Position numbers and translations under genes: made by a program
Shown: in pieces, positions 25,073 through 36,402 of the stretch
Position numbering within the stretch: position 1 is the first letter of the stretch
How the letters are laid out: each line of letters opens with the position of its first letter
Origin: Alternaria dauci
Lineage: Eukaryota; Ascomycota; Dothideomycetes; Pleosporales; Pleosporaceae
Direction: 5' to 3'
Assembly (NCBI RefSeq): GCF_042100115.1
Contig: NC_091273.1
Coordinates: forward strand, 3,410,001-3,474,000
Length of the DNA: 64,000 nt
The notes under the pieces: generated by a model
Databases searched by the model: none
What the model was told of the DNA's origin: nothing
The model's input: the letters and a program-made list of their open reading frames with translations, nothing else

Positions 25073-26004
25073 AGAGCCATGGTCGGTTGTTGGAGTTTAG
25101 AGGTGCAGACGGGACGTATGGAGAACGATAGAAGGGTTGGAAGGCGGGCGAGAAGCAGTGTTAATGATGGCGTGATATCCACTAGCGGTACTGAATTGGT
25201 CACCATGGTCTAGATGGGTCGAGGCAACATGTCGTTGTAACAGGGTACTGTAGATGGCAAAATCGCAAAAGATTTCAACACTGAATCTCTATTCATTGAA
25301 TGCGTGAAGCGCAATAAAGTGCCGTGCCATGCTAAGCATAGGTACATCGTCAGACCAAGCCCCTCAACAAAATCCTCGGTTGTCGCCCGCCCACCACGGA
25401 AGCTAACGTTTCACCCCAGCCACCCGAACAGGCACAGCGTAACCGTTTCATCCCCTCTCGCCATCACTCCAACGTCTCGCAAAGCGCCTAGAAGCGTTCT
25501 TCCTGTATGATCTGCGTATCGTCATATGCCTCGCCACAAGGGCGCCTGAGCGCCAAGGTATCCATCTTCTTCATGCGCCCGTCTCTGCTAGGCTCGATGG
25601 AGGCGTGTGGCCGTGTTTTCAAGGCCGATGCAACCGACTGTGTTGTTTTGTGTTTGTCTCGCGTGTTTTTTACCGGTGGAAGTTTTGCGCAGGATGAGAG
25701 GATGCGAGATGCAGTACGGATGTTGCGGCCAGGCAGGTAATGCGCCTGCATCGTGAGGGTTCTCTTGCCGAGGCAGCAAGCTGCCAGCTTCCTGAGTCTC
25801 TGTGTATAAGAGGTGTCTGGTATCGCCTTAAGTGATAGCCTCATCAGCATCGTCAACTACAGTCTTCTCTATCATCCTCTACTTCGCTCTAATTCAGTTC
25901 TTTTCTTCCGCTGGTCGGTTTTTCGTATCAATAATCACTTCACTTAAACATCTTTACCAAAACTCTCAAAACCTCAATTCCAAACAATCCAGCCAACCGC
26001 CAAA
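25073..26004. other. intergenic region with promoter of the secreted protein gene
   Basis: No gene is supported. A TATAAG element at 25804-25809 and a pyrimidine-rich leader (about 25860-25945, many CTTCT and TCTC tracts) precede the small secreted protein gene, as is usual for strongly expressed fungal genes. Confidence 0.5.
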
Positions 26005-26353
26005 ATGAAGTTCACCATCTCCGCTGTTGTGTTCGCTCTCTCTACCCTCGCAGCTGCCAGGCCTCAGGGCGCCAACGACAACCGTCCTGTGCCTGAGGGC
26101 GCTTGCTGCGTCGCAAACACCAGCTTGAAGCAGGATGTCTGCACTGTCAATGGAGTTAGTGGTCGCTGTGTTCCCGATAACATCAACAACTGTAAATTTC
26201 CCGTACACCCTATATCTACTACTAGGCCCTTAAGCTAATCACTTCAACACAGGCGGCACACAATTGACCTGCATCGAAGACAACCGACTGAGCTGCGACC
26301 CAAACACTCTGGAAAGGGGTCGTCCTCTCTGCCGCCGCATCCAGGGCGCGTAA
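26005..26353 (+). CDS. small secreted cysteine-rich protein (effector candidate)
   Basis: Exons 26005-26191 and 26253-26353 encode 95 aa; the 61 nt intron has a GCTAATC branch site. Residues 1-18 are a clear signal peptide (MKFTISAVVFALSTLAAA), followed by a short Asn/Pro-rich linker. The mature part of about 76 aa carries eight cysteines, beginning with an adjacent pair (ACCV) and continuing with six singles, an even number suited to four disulphides. There is no membrane span after the signal and no GPI tail, so the protein should be released. Size, secretion and cysteine content are those of fungal effectors or small defence-like proteins. I do not recognise a named family, and nothing in the sequence shows a toxic or host-directed activity. 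A TATA-like element and CT-rich leader lie upstream. Confidence 0.9.
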
Positions 26354-28041
26354 ACGGCTAGTACTAGGCTCGTCGATTGAAGGCAAAGTAAGGATGTTCA
26401 TGTTATAAAGATCAGTATGAATTGAAACAGACTTAGTAGTGGTAGGAGGGGCTGTGGTAGCCTGGTCCTATAGTAGTGTCGGCTACATGAGACGACAATA
26501 AAGATGCTGTGTAGCTTTATCAACTCATTTATGATCATTTTTGTGATGTTGTGGTGTAGCAATTGTAGGTCTGAACACTTCCAAGATGCATGATCGTCTA
26601 TCTGCCCTGTTGTAATACCCGTGGGCCTTCCAGGACATGTCGTGAACTGGCGATAAGTCAAAGTTGAGTCATGGAAGAGTGATTGAACGTTTGGACAAGC
26701 TCTAGAAGCCTTGAGATGTCGCACCGCTGTACGACAATAACGTCTAGTAGCAACGCTCAGTATCGCAATCTGCATAAGGCACCTATAAAACTGTGTACGT
26801 ATAGCAACTCTCATTGAAGAACCTACTGGCGTGGACTGCATCGTGTGTCAAGACGTGCTAACACCGCCAGGCGTAATCACACCATGTCAACATACCTATT
26901 GTCGCACTTGTCTGGAGGAATAGATTTACAGCGCACAGGAAACTAGCCATTTGTGCTGTGTTTGTCGTGGAGAGCTTTCCCCAAAGCCTACATATCGGAA
27001 TAGAGAACCGGAGAATGGTCGAAACTATGAGCACGAGTTGCATTGTTGGAATCATGAGTTGACGAAGGTATACAGGTTCCGGTGTTGGGCTTCATAGCTG
27101 AGAAAAGAGCGATAACTTCAAACAGTCTACGAGAGAAGACTAGCGTGAGTGTAGCATTTGCCGGATGGCCCAGTGACTTTTGCGGGGAAGGTGCTGCAAA
27201 AGTCTTTGCGTTACGGCCCAGCGACGGAAGTAGATCTCGGAAACCCCCACCTCCGCGGCTTGATGAAAACATGTGGAATACACCAAGTCTTAAAACAGGA
27301 CATTTCTTCAGGTCATATATAGTTGACAAGGCTGGGTCATCTGCTACATACGTGCAATGGAGCTTGAGTAAGGGTGTAAGCCCGTACATGGACACGAGAA
27401 AAGAAATGCTGTCTTCGAGACTGCTGAGGCCTGAGGTTTATACGCGACAGCCATTGGGCTTGTGCTTTGGGATACGGTATGATCGTAATGGGTTTGGTCG
27501 TGTTTCGTTGGAGGTTGTCTGGATGGTAGCCGTGCTAGCGTGGTTATCAGCCGTACCTGGATACGTAGTGTGGCGAGAAAGACCGAGCGTGATTTGCCGT
27601 TCCGCTAGAAGGTTCCACATCTCGCTGGCATCACGATAGCACGTGCTACTTGGGTGACCACATATCCTTCAAATAGTGAATGTGTACTGCAGCAGACTCG
27701 TATATGTGCTGGCTGGGTGGTTGTATGCTCTTTTCTTCTTTGACGCGTCGGATCCGCGCGTTGGGCAACGTCATCGATGGTGATTGCTCCGCCGAGAAGC
27801 CGAAACCTTTGCATCCAAAGTATCGTACATAGAGATCGAAGAAATAGGGGAATTGCAGGGGGAATAATGGAGAATATTTATGTAGGGGTTTTCCAGTAGC
27901 GCCAGGGGTTAATCGATAACGGGAAACAGCGGACTTTGCTTGCAATCTCTCACCGTATCCAGATCAATTCACAACTCACGGAGGCGGTTTCCCTCTTGCA
28001 ACAGGCTCACTGTCAACTGCGTACGAAACACCATTGACACA
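26354..28041. other. intergenic region containing a RING relic
   Basis: Apart from the RING remnant (26789-27097) I see no supported gene. A 185-codon plus-strand frame at 27082-27639 begins only with GTG, shows no domain and was not accepted. The right end is the promoter of the ATPase gene. Confidence 0.5.
26789..27097 (+). pseudogene. relic of a RING-finger (C3HC4) protein
   Basis: One frame encodes all eight zinc ligands of a C3HC4 RING: C-x2-C, twelve residues, C-x-H-x2-C-x2-C (PCQHTYCRTC), fourteen residues, then C-x2-C (CCVC). A TAG at 26921-26923 interrupts the domain between the sixth and seventh ligands. No GT-AG pair could remove the stop, and no ATG lies between the upstream stop (26786) and the first cysteine. 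The frame stays open after the RING until 27097. RING domains recruit E2 ubiquitin-conjugating enzymes. The piece looks like part of a once-functional ubiquitin ligase gene whose other exons are lost. A TATAAAA sequence lies at its left edge (26784-26790), perhaps by chance. Confidence 0.75.
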
Positions 28042-31000
28042 ATGACTACGACTCAAAAAGATGACCTCGTACCCGACCCCAAAACCGCCACCCCGGGTAA
28101 AGTCGTGAATCACGTGCAGAGCGATGACAAAGGCACGCTTTTCGGTAAAGCAACTATCGATGGTTGCACGGGAAAGACAAGAGAGAACTTCCCTCCGACA
28201 GTGTTCAAGAACAATTTTGAGAAAGAAGTGTAAGTTGCGGTTTGCCTGATGCTGTTGAAATCGACATAATTAACAAAACCCTAGGCTGAGTGTGGAATTC
28301 TGCAACGTTAGTCTTCCAGAGCTGTACTGTTAGCCACATGTTAACGACAACAGCAACTTTGCTTAGATGCGCCATGTGATCCTGAAGGCCGCTTTCTCAA
28401 TTTTGAGGCCGTTCTCGATAAACTGAAGCAAGCCAAACCGGGCATTGCAAATTGGTCTGCGAAAATGGCCATGGAAAAGTATGATTCTGAAAGCGACTCA
28501 CGAGTTAGTCATAGCGAGACGGAGTAAAGTTAACGTGCGAGGCAGCATCGAGAACGAGAACGTCGCGAATCATTCAAAGGCGCCACTGCCTGTCGCTCAT
28601 GATCTCACGCAGCCCTCAGGGCTAGACACTCCACCGGCAGAGAGTAGCTTGACTAAACCAATTTTGCCCTCGTCGAATGCCTCTGGATGCAGCCGATCCA
28701 GTCCCATCTCTGCTCACGAAGAGAAGATTCTTACTACGAACCAAGTGTAAGAGAACATACGGTATCATTGCCGCACTATTTGCTCATTCGCCATAGATTC
28801 AGTCAGAAAGAAACAGTTGACCTCCCAATATCTGTAGAAAGAGCTCACAAAGATGATGGAGCGGCGGTTAGCGACGAAGGAGGCGCCGACAAAGAAACAC
28901 CACGGAAATCATCTCCACAGGAAAATGTATGATCGTTCTGACGCCGGTAGCACAAATCTCTTTATATTGACCATCTATAGGCTGCATCCGCGAAAGCAAC
29001 GCGGGACTACCCTGCAGAGCAAGGCAGTGCTACTCGATCCGTCGAAGAGAGCGTTGCTCAGACGGCAACAACAAGTCTTGTAACAACGTCTAAAAGCATG
29101 GCACCAGAGTTTGTGGTGAAGCCAGAAAGGAAATCGGAGGTGTCTTCATCGCAACGTTCTGCTTTGGGATCTGCCCCGCGTGAGGTTCCGGTGTTTCAAA
29201 CTCCATCTGTGGAGAAATCCAAACCGTCAACATCCATCGTAAATCAGCCTTTCATGTTCTCGGCGGGATCAAAGACAACGGATGGAACGAAACTACAGGC
29301 AAAGTCTGGAATTGCGCAAACTGTAGCGCCAAACCCATCATTGCTGCAGCAATCAACAATATGGCCAACAATGCCGCAGCCATGGCCGACCGTTGGAACA
29401 CCCCCCTTACCACTTCTGTCTGTTTATAAATTCGCCGCAAACAAGCAGTCGAGTTTATCCCAACCCGCACCAACGCAGGTTACAACAAGTTCGAGCGCGA
29501 CGGTTGTGCCACCAGTATCAAAAACAAAGGGGACCCTAAACGAAAGCCTTACTCAGGTGATGTCGTCTAGAGACACGAACCTGGATAGCGCGCTGAGCAA
29601 CGCCGGCTCTATCGACACTCAGTCGCAACGCCTTGCGTCCACAAGCACTTCCATACCAGCGAAAGCTCACACTCCATCTCCAGCGACGCCTGACCCAGAT
29701 GAAGAGTTACATAAATGGATTTACGAGATGTATCACGAGATTGGATTCCAAGATAATGGAGTCAACTTCATCGGCCATAAAGAGTTCAAAAAGAGGCTAT
29801 ACGCGCTGAGGCCGAACGTTATGCAATCGCGCATCAGACAAGCACATGCATTGTACGCGAATACTCATCATTTTTAATGGATCATGCTAATTAGTTCAAG
29901 ACTTAGTGGCCCAGGACATAAATACAGTTTTCCTGCTGTGTCAGCACTACAAAAACAGAAGGCTAAGGCTCGTCGCGAGCAACAACTGAACGCCCATGGC
30001 TCAACCCCAACACCTGGAACGGCCCCAACGGTGGCCACACAACCAAAGGATTCTGCACAGCAATGGCCAACGTCGCAGGTACTACCACCATCGCAGCCCC
30101 CGGTCATATCGTCTGCTACGTCGGGGGCATTGGCGGCGTCGCCTCTTGTAACGCAAGCGTCGGGATCAAGCGTCTCGGCAATGAGATCAGTACCATTGCC
30201 GCTTGTGGTCAGAAATGTACCTCAACCAGAATTTTTGACAAACGGTTTAGACAAAGTACAGATTTCAAGTCATCGCAAACCTGATTTCGCTGCTTATGCA
30301 GAATTCTTGAAGAGTGGTCGAGAAGTTGCTGGAGGGAAAGCTAGCACAAACGAAAGGGCCATCAAACAAGGACCTCTACTATCCGGCGAGATCATCGACA
30401 TACACTCGGGAGGACTCGTCCCCCAATATGGCCTTTTGGGGCATCTTGCCGAACAAGACCCGAGGCTATCAGCGTCTCAAATTTTCTCGAACCCCAACAC
30501 ACCCGCTTCAGTGTTTATCTGTGGCGTTCAGGGAAGCGGAAAGAGTCATACTACGGCATGTCTTCTGGAAAATTCTGTAATTTCCACGGATCTTATCGGC
30601 CAACTTCATGGGTCTGTGTCGTGTCTCGTATACAGCTGGTCGTATAACTCTGGCAGTTCAAGCTTCAGCATCAGCGAAGCCGCGTACCTCGGAGCGTCGT
30701 TACCACAGTTCCCTCGTCATCACGCTAAAAGGGTTACTGTCCTGTACTCACCCTCAAATCCTATTATGAGAAGGCACCATGAGCGCTTGCCAAACGTGAG
30801 GGCAATACCCTTTTACCTGAACTTTAGGAAGCTCACAATCAGTGCAATGCTGACGCTTATGGCTGTCGACGAAAGCTCGAAAACCCCCCTGTATGAAACC
30901 CCCACTGTAGCGACTGGTTTTGTAATGCGCTGACTATTCTACCTATTGCAGATACTTGGCCGAAGTCGAAAAAATCCTCCGCATGATGCAAAAGTCGAAT

Positions 31001-31753
31001 GGCGGGGACACGGTCTTAGATTATGCTGCTTTCAAAAAGAAGATCAAAGAAGCAGGATTCACGCGTGATCAGATGCAACCGCTCCAGATTCGACTCAATA
31101 TACTGGATTCATTCCTGGACCTCAACGGCACAGCAGAAGAACCGACCTATGAGCCGGGAGAAGTCACAATCATGGATCTGTCCGATGACACAATGAGCTC
31201 TAGTACCGCCTGTGCTCTTTTCAAGTTAGGTATGAACGACTACCTGGGATCTTCTGCGAAAGGAAAGATGATAGTTCTAGACGAAGCTCACAAGGTACGT
31301 TGTTTGTTGATCCTAGTAATCGTCGACAGAACAACGCGCTAATCACAAGTGAAGTACATGCAAGACACACCTGGCGCCCACCTTTTCACTCAGGGCCTGA
31401 AACGAGTTGTTACCCAAATGCGCCACTACGGTTGTCGTGTTGTCATTTCAACTCAAGAGCCCACCGTGGCCAACGAGCTTATTGCGCTGTGTTCGATTAC
31501 TATCATGCATCGATTCACCAGCCCCGCTTGGTTTTCAGCTCTCAAGAAGCACATCAGCGTCATGGAAGACAACTCGAATATCATGGAGCAGATCGAAGGG
31601 CTGAACACTGGAGAGGCACTTGTGTATGCGCCTGGTGCTGTGCTGGGCAAAAATGTTGATGACAGTTTGGTGAAAGCGACAGCACAATTGTTGAGAATAG
31701 TTGTGCGTGACAGGCTTACGCAGGATGGTGGAGAGTCGATCTTGGCTGTCTAA
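28042..31753 (+). CDS. HerA/FtsK-like P-loop ATPase, large fungal protein
   Basis: Nine exons encode about 1085 aa. Secure exons are 28367-28478, 28546-28746, 28797-28926, 28981-29852, 29907-30890, 30952-31294 and 31355-31753. The start of the protein (28042 to 28227 or 28229, plus a small second exon from 28285) has two in-phase solutions. Residues 1 to about 600 are Ser/Thr/Pro-rich and mostly disordered, with a basic stretch (KQKAKARREQQ) soon after the exon 6/7 junction. The ATPase domain has Walker A GVQGSGKSH at about 714, Walker B MIVLDEAH at about 942, and a strand with a conserved Gln, VVISTQEPT, at about 981, the pattern of the HerA/FtsK clade of DNA-pumping ATPases. Between them lies a fungal-type insert (PLYLAEVEKILR and a following MQPLQIRLNILDSFL). 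I know similar 'P-loop NTPase' proteins in other fungi, but not their function. Three introns use the donor GTATGA. No partner nuclease is adjacent. Confidence 0.88.
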
Positions 31754-31894
31754 GTACATATGTTTCTGGTATGAGGGGCTGTTTATGGGAGTCAGGTGTT
31801 GACATGAAGAAAAAAAGCTACGATAGAGCATCACAACCGCAAATGATTGTGATATGCCAACGCCTAAGGGCATGCAGGTAGCTTCTACTTCAAT

Positions 31895-33222
31895 TCATTT
31901 ATGCGTTGTGCTACTGCTTGTCTCCTTACTCCCCGTATGTGATGCGATGGTCCATAATCCATTGGTGTTGTTATTACTCGAACATTGACTTGACGCTACG
32001 TCGTCTTGACGTACGGTAGTTTTGACAACAATGCGCCCAGCATTTTTCGCAAGTTCTTCTTGACTGCTATGCGCCTCATCCCAATATGGGTTTGTGTTAT
32101 CGCGGTGTGATCGTACCGATGAGTTGACTATGTTGATCATCTTTATATCGTCGGTCCCGTGTTTGAGGTAACCTTGTGCGTTATAGGATGGTCTCGATGC
32201 GTTCAGGCGCGTGCGGATTAATGTCGCAAACGCGGGCGAGCATCCGATGATGACAGCTGGGACATCATGAGTATAGATCCCCTTCACTTAGTCATTGTAA
32301 CAAGCATACCTATAGCACATTCCATCACAGTCCATAGCAACAACCACTTGGGCTCAGGTGTAGTTGCTCTACCACGACCATCAACACCGAGCTGCACGAC
32401 TCGAAGTGTCGCGAAGGTGATACACACGAAACCGCTTCCAAATAAGATGAAGACGCCAATCTTCTGCTTGCGTGGCATCTGAAGGTTCCAAGTAAGTCGA
32501 ATGGGTAAAAACATAACTATCGCCGATTAGTCTCAATCAATGTCTTGCGAGGGACCAACAGAACAACATACTCGCAAGATCAGTAGCAACATCCACCGAG
32601 TATGCGAAATAGAGACTGAAGATAATCCTCACGTTTTCGTTCGGAGTGCCAACGCATTTCCCTTGCGAAAGCTTTGTCTTCAAATCATTGCACGTAAATA
32701 TACTGCTGAGAACGCTGCCAATCCATGCCTGTCAGTAGTCAGCCTTTGTGCCCGACCGCAAGAGCAAACCCAAATGGAAAGACTTACCACCACGCAGAAT
32801 GAGGCTATAGCCCACCACACTTTCCTGTATACTCCCGGTAGACCGGTCAGCAGTTTGCGGTAGAACGTCAACAATGACATCTTAACCGAGAAAAGAAGTG
32901 TATAGAAGCACATCTGGCCTGCAGTAATGAACCTTAGCATGGCAGCAGCATCTTCCATCATGGTAAGATATGGCTTGGTCAAGCCTCCAAGGACCGCATA
33001 CACCCGAAACATAGGCGGCACCACCATGAGATAGCATGTCCACATCGAGACGAACAACGTAAAAGCGAAGTAGATGAAGAAGTCCGAGAGCTCAAATGAT
33101 CGGCGTTTCGAGATTTGAAGCGTGACGCGCGAAAGAACAAACACTGATGTCAGGACGAGCATAGCGGTGTTTGTACGCACAAGCTCGTCCCTTGTGATGG
33201 GTGTCTTTGGAGGCGCAGACAT
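31895..33222 (-). CDS. fungal rhodopsin-domain-like integral membrane protein
   Basis: Four exons (33222-32788, 32728-32572, 32516-32310, 32256-31895) encode 386 aa; the introns of 59, 55 and 53 nt all keep phase. The first 270 or so residues form about seven hydrophobic helices, with landmarks of the fungal 'rhodopsin domain' family: FELSDFFIYFA, KMSLLTFYRKL, and FAYSVDVATDLAIMFLPI with the following LPIRLTWNLQMP segment. The C-terminal 110 residues are hydrophilic and Ser/Asn/Thr-rich, presumably cytosolic. The family includes PTH11-related and Sat-type membrane proteins; it is named for its fold and has no retinal-binding evidence here. A role in surface sensing or export is possible. It is convergent with the ATPase gene (141 bp gap). 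The start is the ATG in context GATGTCTG; the frame reads further upstream only from a TTG. Confidence 0.9.
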
Positions 33223-34679
33223 CAAAGACAATATGATAGCAGTATTTTGGAGGCCAAAATGATGCAAAAAGCATAACTCAGATCGGCATGAGGAAATTCG
33301 GGTCTGAAAAACTTGGGATGCTTTGCGGAGTGGCTTCCGGATACTTGGGACGGCGCGGGTATGGAGGCAATAATACCTGACAATGCACGTAAACCCAAAG
33401 GGATAAGTGAGGAATGGCCGTAAGAAATTCGATTATCGCAGGCAATCACTATGCCCGATTGAGCTTGCTGTCTTGAGCGATCTGAGTGTAGACATCCCGC
33501 AGCTGAATGCCATCTAGAACACATCATCTCTGGCTCATTAGCGAATGTGGTTTAAAGCCAACATCGAGGGCATGGGCCAGGCTTAGGCTGGTACATGAGA
33601 TTACTGCGGCTTGTTTCATGCAACTACGTGGATCAGGTAGGGGTCGAAATATACCGAATACACACGATGAGGATTGTGGTGCGTGTCAATGCATCTCATA
33701 GCGCTCTCTTTCCGTTCGTGCTCTATGTGTACAGATGAGTGGAGCCAAAAAGACCTTCTCAGATGGGTAATATGTCCTGTCAGATAGGACCATGATTCCA
33801 AAGGTCCGACAGAGATGTGGTATTGGACATTCAACAACCACGTCGCCAGGTCTGCACTGTATATGCCAATAACTACATAGTCGTCGGTATTCTAGAGTGC
33901 AGATGCAGAGCGCGGGCACACTTCCTTGGGCTCATCAAGGAAGGAATGCCGCGCTTGAATGCGGCAGGGAATGCAAGGGGCCATATGTTGAGATTCATTG
34001 GTGGCTATCTCGGAGGAAACCTAATTGGTACGCAGTTATCGTCGACCGGGTGTTCGAACGGCACGGGCATGGAGAAGACACGAGTGGTCGCGATGGTGTA
34101 GGCCTCCCGCTCGAGCGGCAGGTTCCAGCCGGTGTACCGGTACCGGTAACGTTAGCGCCGCTTGGCGTTCAGGGTCCAGTCATGACGGCCCGCTTGAGTC
34201 TGCCCACAGCAACTCTAACAGCACAACTACCCAGCATCATCAGAGACGTGTATCTACAGGCTAGATTCCATCGTTTCGTATATCCACGTTGTTTGTAAGG
34301 ATGGACATTGAGCCACGACGCAGGCAGGTATCCATTGAGGCAGTCAATTATGCCGCCGCAATATATTCTGTGCAAGCGAGCCGTAAAGGATTCCTTCTTG
34401 CAGGAGAGACTAACTTTGCTGCGACTAGAGCTTGAGCTTTGCCACCCGTCGTCCGTATATCGAGCTTCGCCTACAACGATCCTAGTTACCGACCCTTCCA
34501 TAGCCAACAATGCGAACATGGAGATTCAAGCGAGATGAATTCTGCATGCATGTACCAATGGTGATCTGTGGAAGACCTTCCAGGCACAGAATCATAAATT
34601 GAGCCAACACTGCACGGCATACTTCCTGGTATCTTGGAACACGCCCAACCTCCTTCCTTCCTGACGAAGATATTCCAAG
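33223..34679. other. divergent intergenic region (1.46 kb)
   Basis: This lies between the rhodopsin-like gene (minus) and the FAD oxidoreductase gene (plus). Short frames on both strands, the longest 133 codons at 33897-34298, show no domain. It should contain the promoters of both genes. Confidence 0.5.
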
Positions 34680-36402
34680 ATGAGGTCTTTTCTTTCCCTT
34701 GGCGCTATCGCGGCATCTGTTTCAGCCAAAACTGGCGTCTTCGAACCGGTGGACTTCAATGTCACGGAAGCCTTGATTTCCAACGGTATCAATGTCTCTG
34801 CTATCCCGGAGCTCTCTGGTCTTGTAGAACGTACTGCATCAAGTGGTTGTTCTATCGCTGTAGGTTTCCGATCCAAATATTGGTTCATAATTCGGAACAC
34901 TGACAGGTTTCCAGTGTTCCTCGCTGAATCTGATCTACGGAAGTGAAAAGCTCTTGTCCGAGGAGACGCCCGCCTACGATGCCTTTACCGGTGCTTATTG
35001 GAGCGTTCAGCAGGGTAGTGTCAACCCAAGATGTGTTTTCAAGCCATCCAACACAATCGAAGTCTCGTCCCTGGTGCTGTTATCTCGTTTGACACAGTGC
35101 CCGTTCGCTGTGAAGGGTGGTGGTCATGCCGCTTTTGCTGGGGCGTCAAGTATTGATGGCGGTATTACCATCTCGATGGAGCGTTTCGATCAGGTTGCGG
35201 TCTCAAATGACAAGAAGTACGCCAATGTTGGAGCCGGAAACCGATGGGTCAACGTTTACAAGACCGTTGAGAAATCTGGTGTCAGTGTCGTTGGAGGCAG
35301 AGTACGTCAAGTGTACACATTTCTACAAACTTATTCACTGATATCGCTGTAGATGGCTCCAGTCGGCGTTCCAGGTCTTGTACTCGGCGGCGGTATTTCG
35401 TTCTTCTCCAACAAGATGGGATGGGCGTGCGACAACGTTGCCAGCTATGAGGTTGTGACCGCATCTGGCCTTGTTGTGACCGCTAGCTCAACTCAGTTCC
35501 CTGATCTCTACTGGGCTCTTCGCGGTGGTGGTAACAATTTTGGCATTGTTACAAACTTCAAGCTCAACGCCTTTCCTCTTGGGAAGATGTGGGGTGGGCA
35601 GCGCATTTTCACCGAGAATAACTTTGCAGCTATACTTGACGCTGTCTACAACTTCGCTACCGTCGGGTCTTCGAAGGACACTGACGCGGCTGAAATTGTG
35701 TCTTTCGGTAACTACCCAGGGATGGGCAAGATTGCAATCGTGCAAACCCACTACGCCCAACCTATCGCCAACGCCTCCGTCTTTGCCGACATCAATGCTC
35801 TCACGCCTATCATGGACGATACGGCAATTAGTTATCTAAGCGAGCTTACAGTCAAAATGAACGGTGGCTCACCGAACGACACGCTTGGCTCTCTCCAAAC
35901 ACAATGGGACGCCACCTTTAAGGTCGACCGCGAATTGTTCACCTTCCTGGTTAATACGTTCTACAGCCTCATTGCAGACGTACAAGATCTCAAAGGCGCA
36001 TTTCCAACAATCTCGATCCAAGCTATCACTGAAGGTCAATTGAAGGGTATGCAGAAGAACGGCGGCAACGCCCTCGGTCTCAATCCTTCCAAAGGCCCCA
36101 TCTTCATCATGAACATGAGCGCGTCGTTCGCCAACGCAGCTGATGAAGCAGCGATCCTGAAGTTCTTCTCTACAATTATCAAAAAGGTCAACGCCGAGGC
36201 GAAAAGCAAAGGTCTTGACAACGACTACATCTACATAAACTATGCCTCACAGTTCATGGACCCGATTGCTAGTTACGGAGCGGCGAACGTCCAAAGATTG
36301 GTCACCGTAAGCAAGAAGTACGATCCCGCTCAGGTTTTCCAGAACCTGCATCCGGGTCATTTCAAGTTGACAAAGGGAGCCCCGAATCCAAACATGCCAT
36401 AA
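34680..36402 (+). CDS. secreted FAD-linked oxidoreductase (PCMH/BBE family)
   Basis: Exons 34680-34859, 34915-35301 and 35353-36402 encode 538 aa; the introns are 55 and 51 nt. An N-terminal signal peptide (MRSFLSLGAIAASVSA) directs secretion. The FAD-binding PCMH domain covers about residues 75-260: CPFAVKGGGHAAFAG holds the histidine that in this family bonds covalently to the 8-alpha position of FAD, and GVPGLVLGGGISFFSNK and YWALRGGGNNFGIVT are the following signatures. The C-terminus ends with a berberine-bridge-enzyme (BBE) segment (QVFQNLHPGHFK preceded by the family's Tyr-rich YIYINYASQF). Members oxidise sugars, alcohols or secondary metabolites with O2. The substrate cannot be read from sequence. 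Neighbours give no biosynthetic backbone enzyme, so I do not assign it to a metabolite cluster. Confidence 0.94.

Noticed and set aside
26903..26956. An intron that would remove the TAG in the RING relic
   Set aside because: There is no GT donor between the sixth ligand and the TAG, so splicing cannot rescue the frame as written.
27082..27639. 185-codon plus-strand frame before the ATPase gene
   Set aside because: It begins with GTG, has no domain, and I could not connect it to neighbouring exons.
33897..34298. 133-codon plus-strand frame in the gap before the FAD oxidoreductase gene
   Set aside because: No domain, no useful homology by eye, and no supporting intron.
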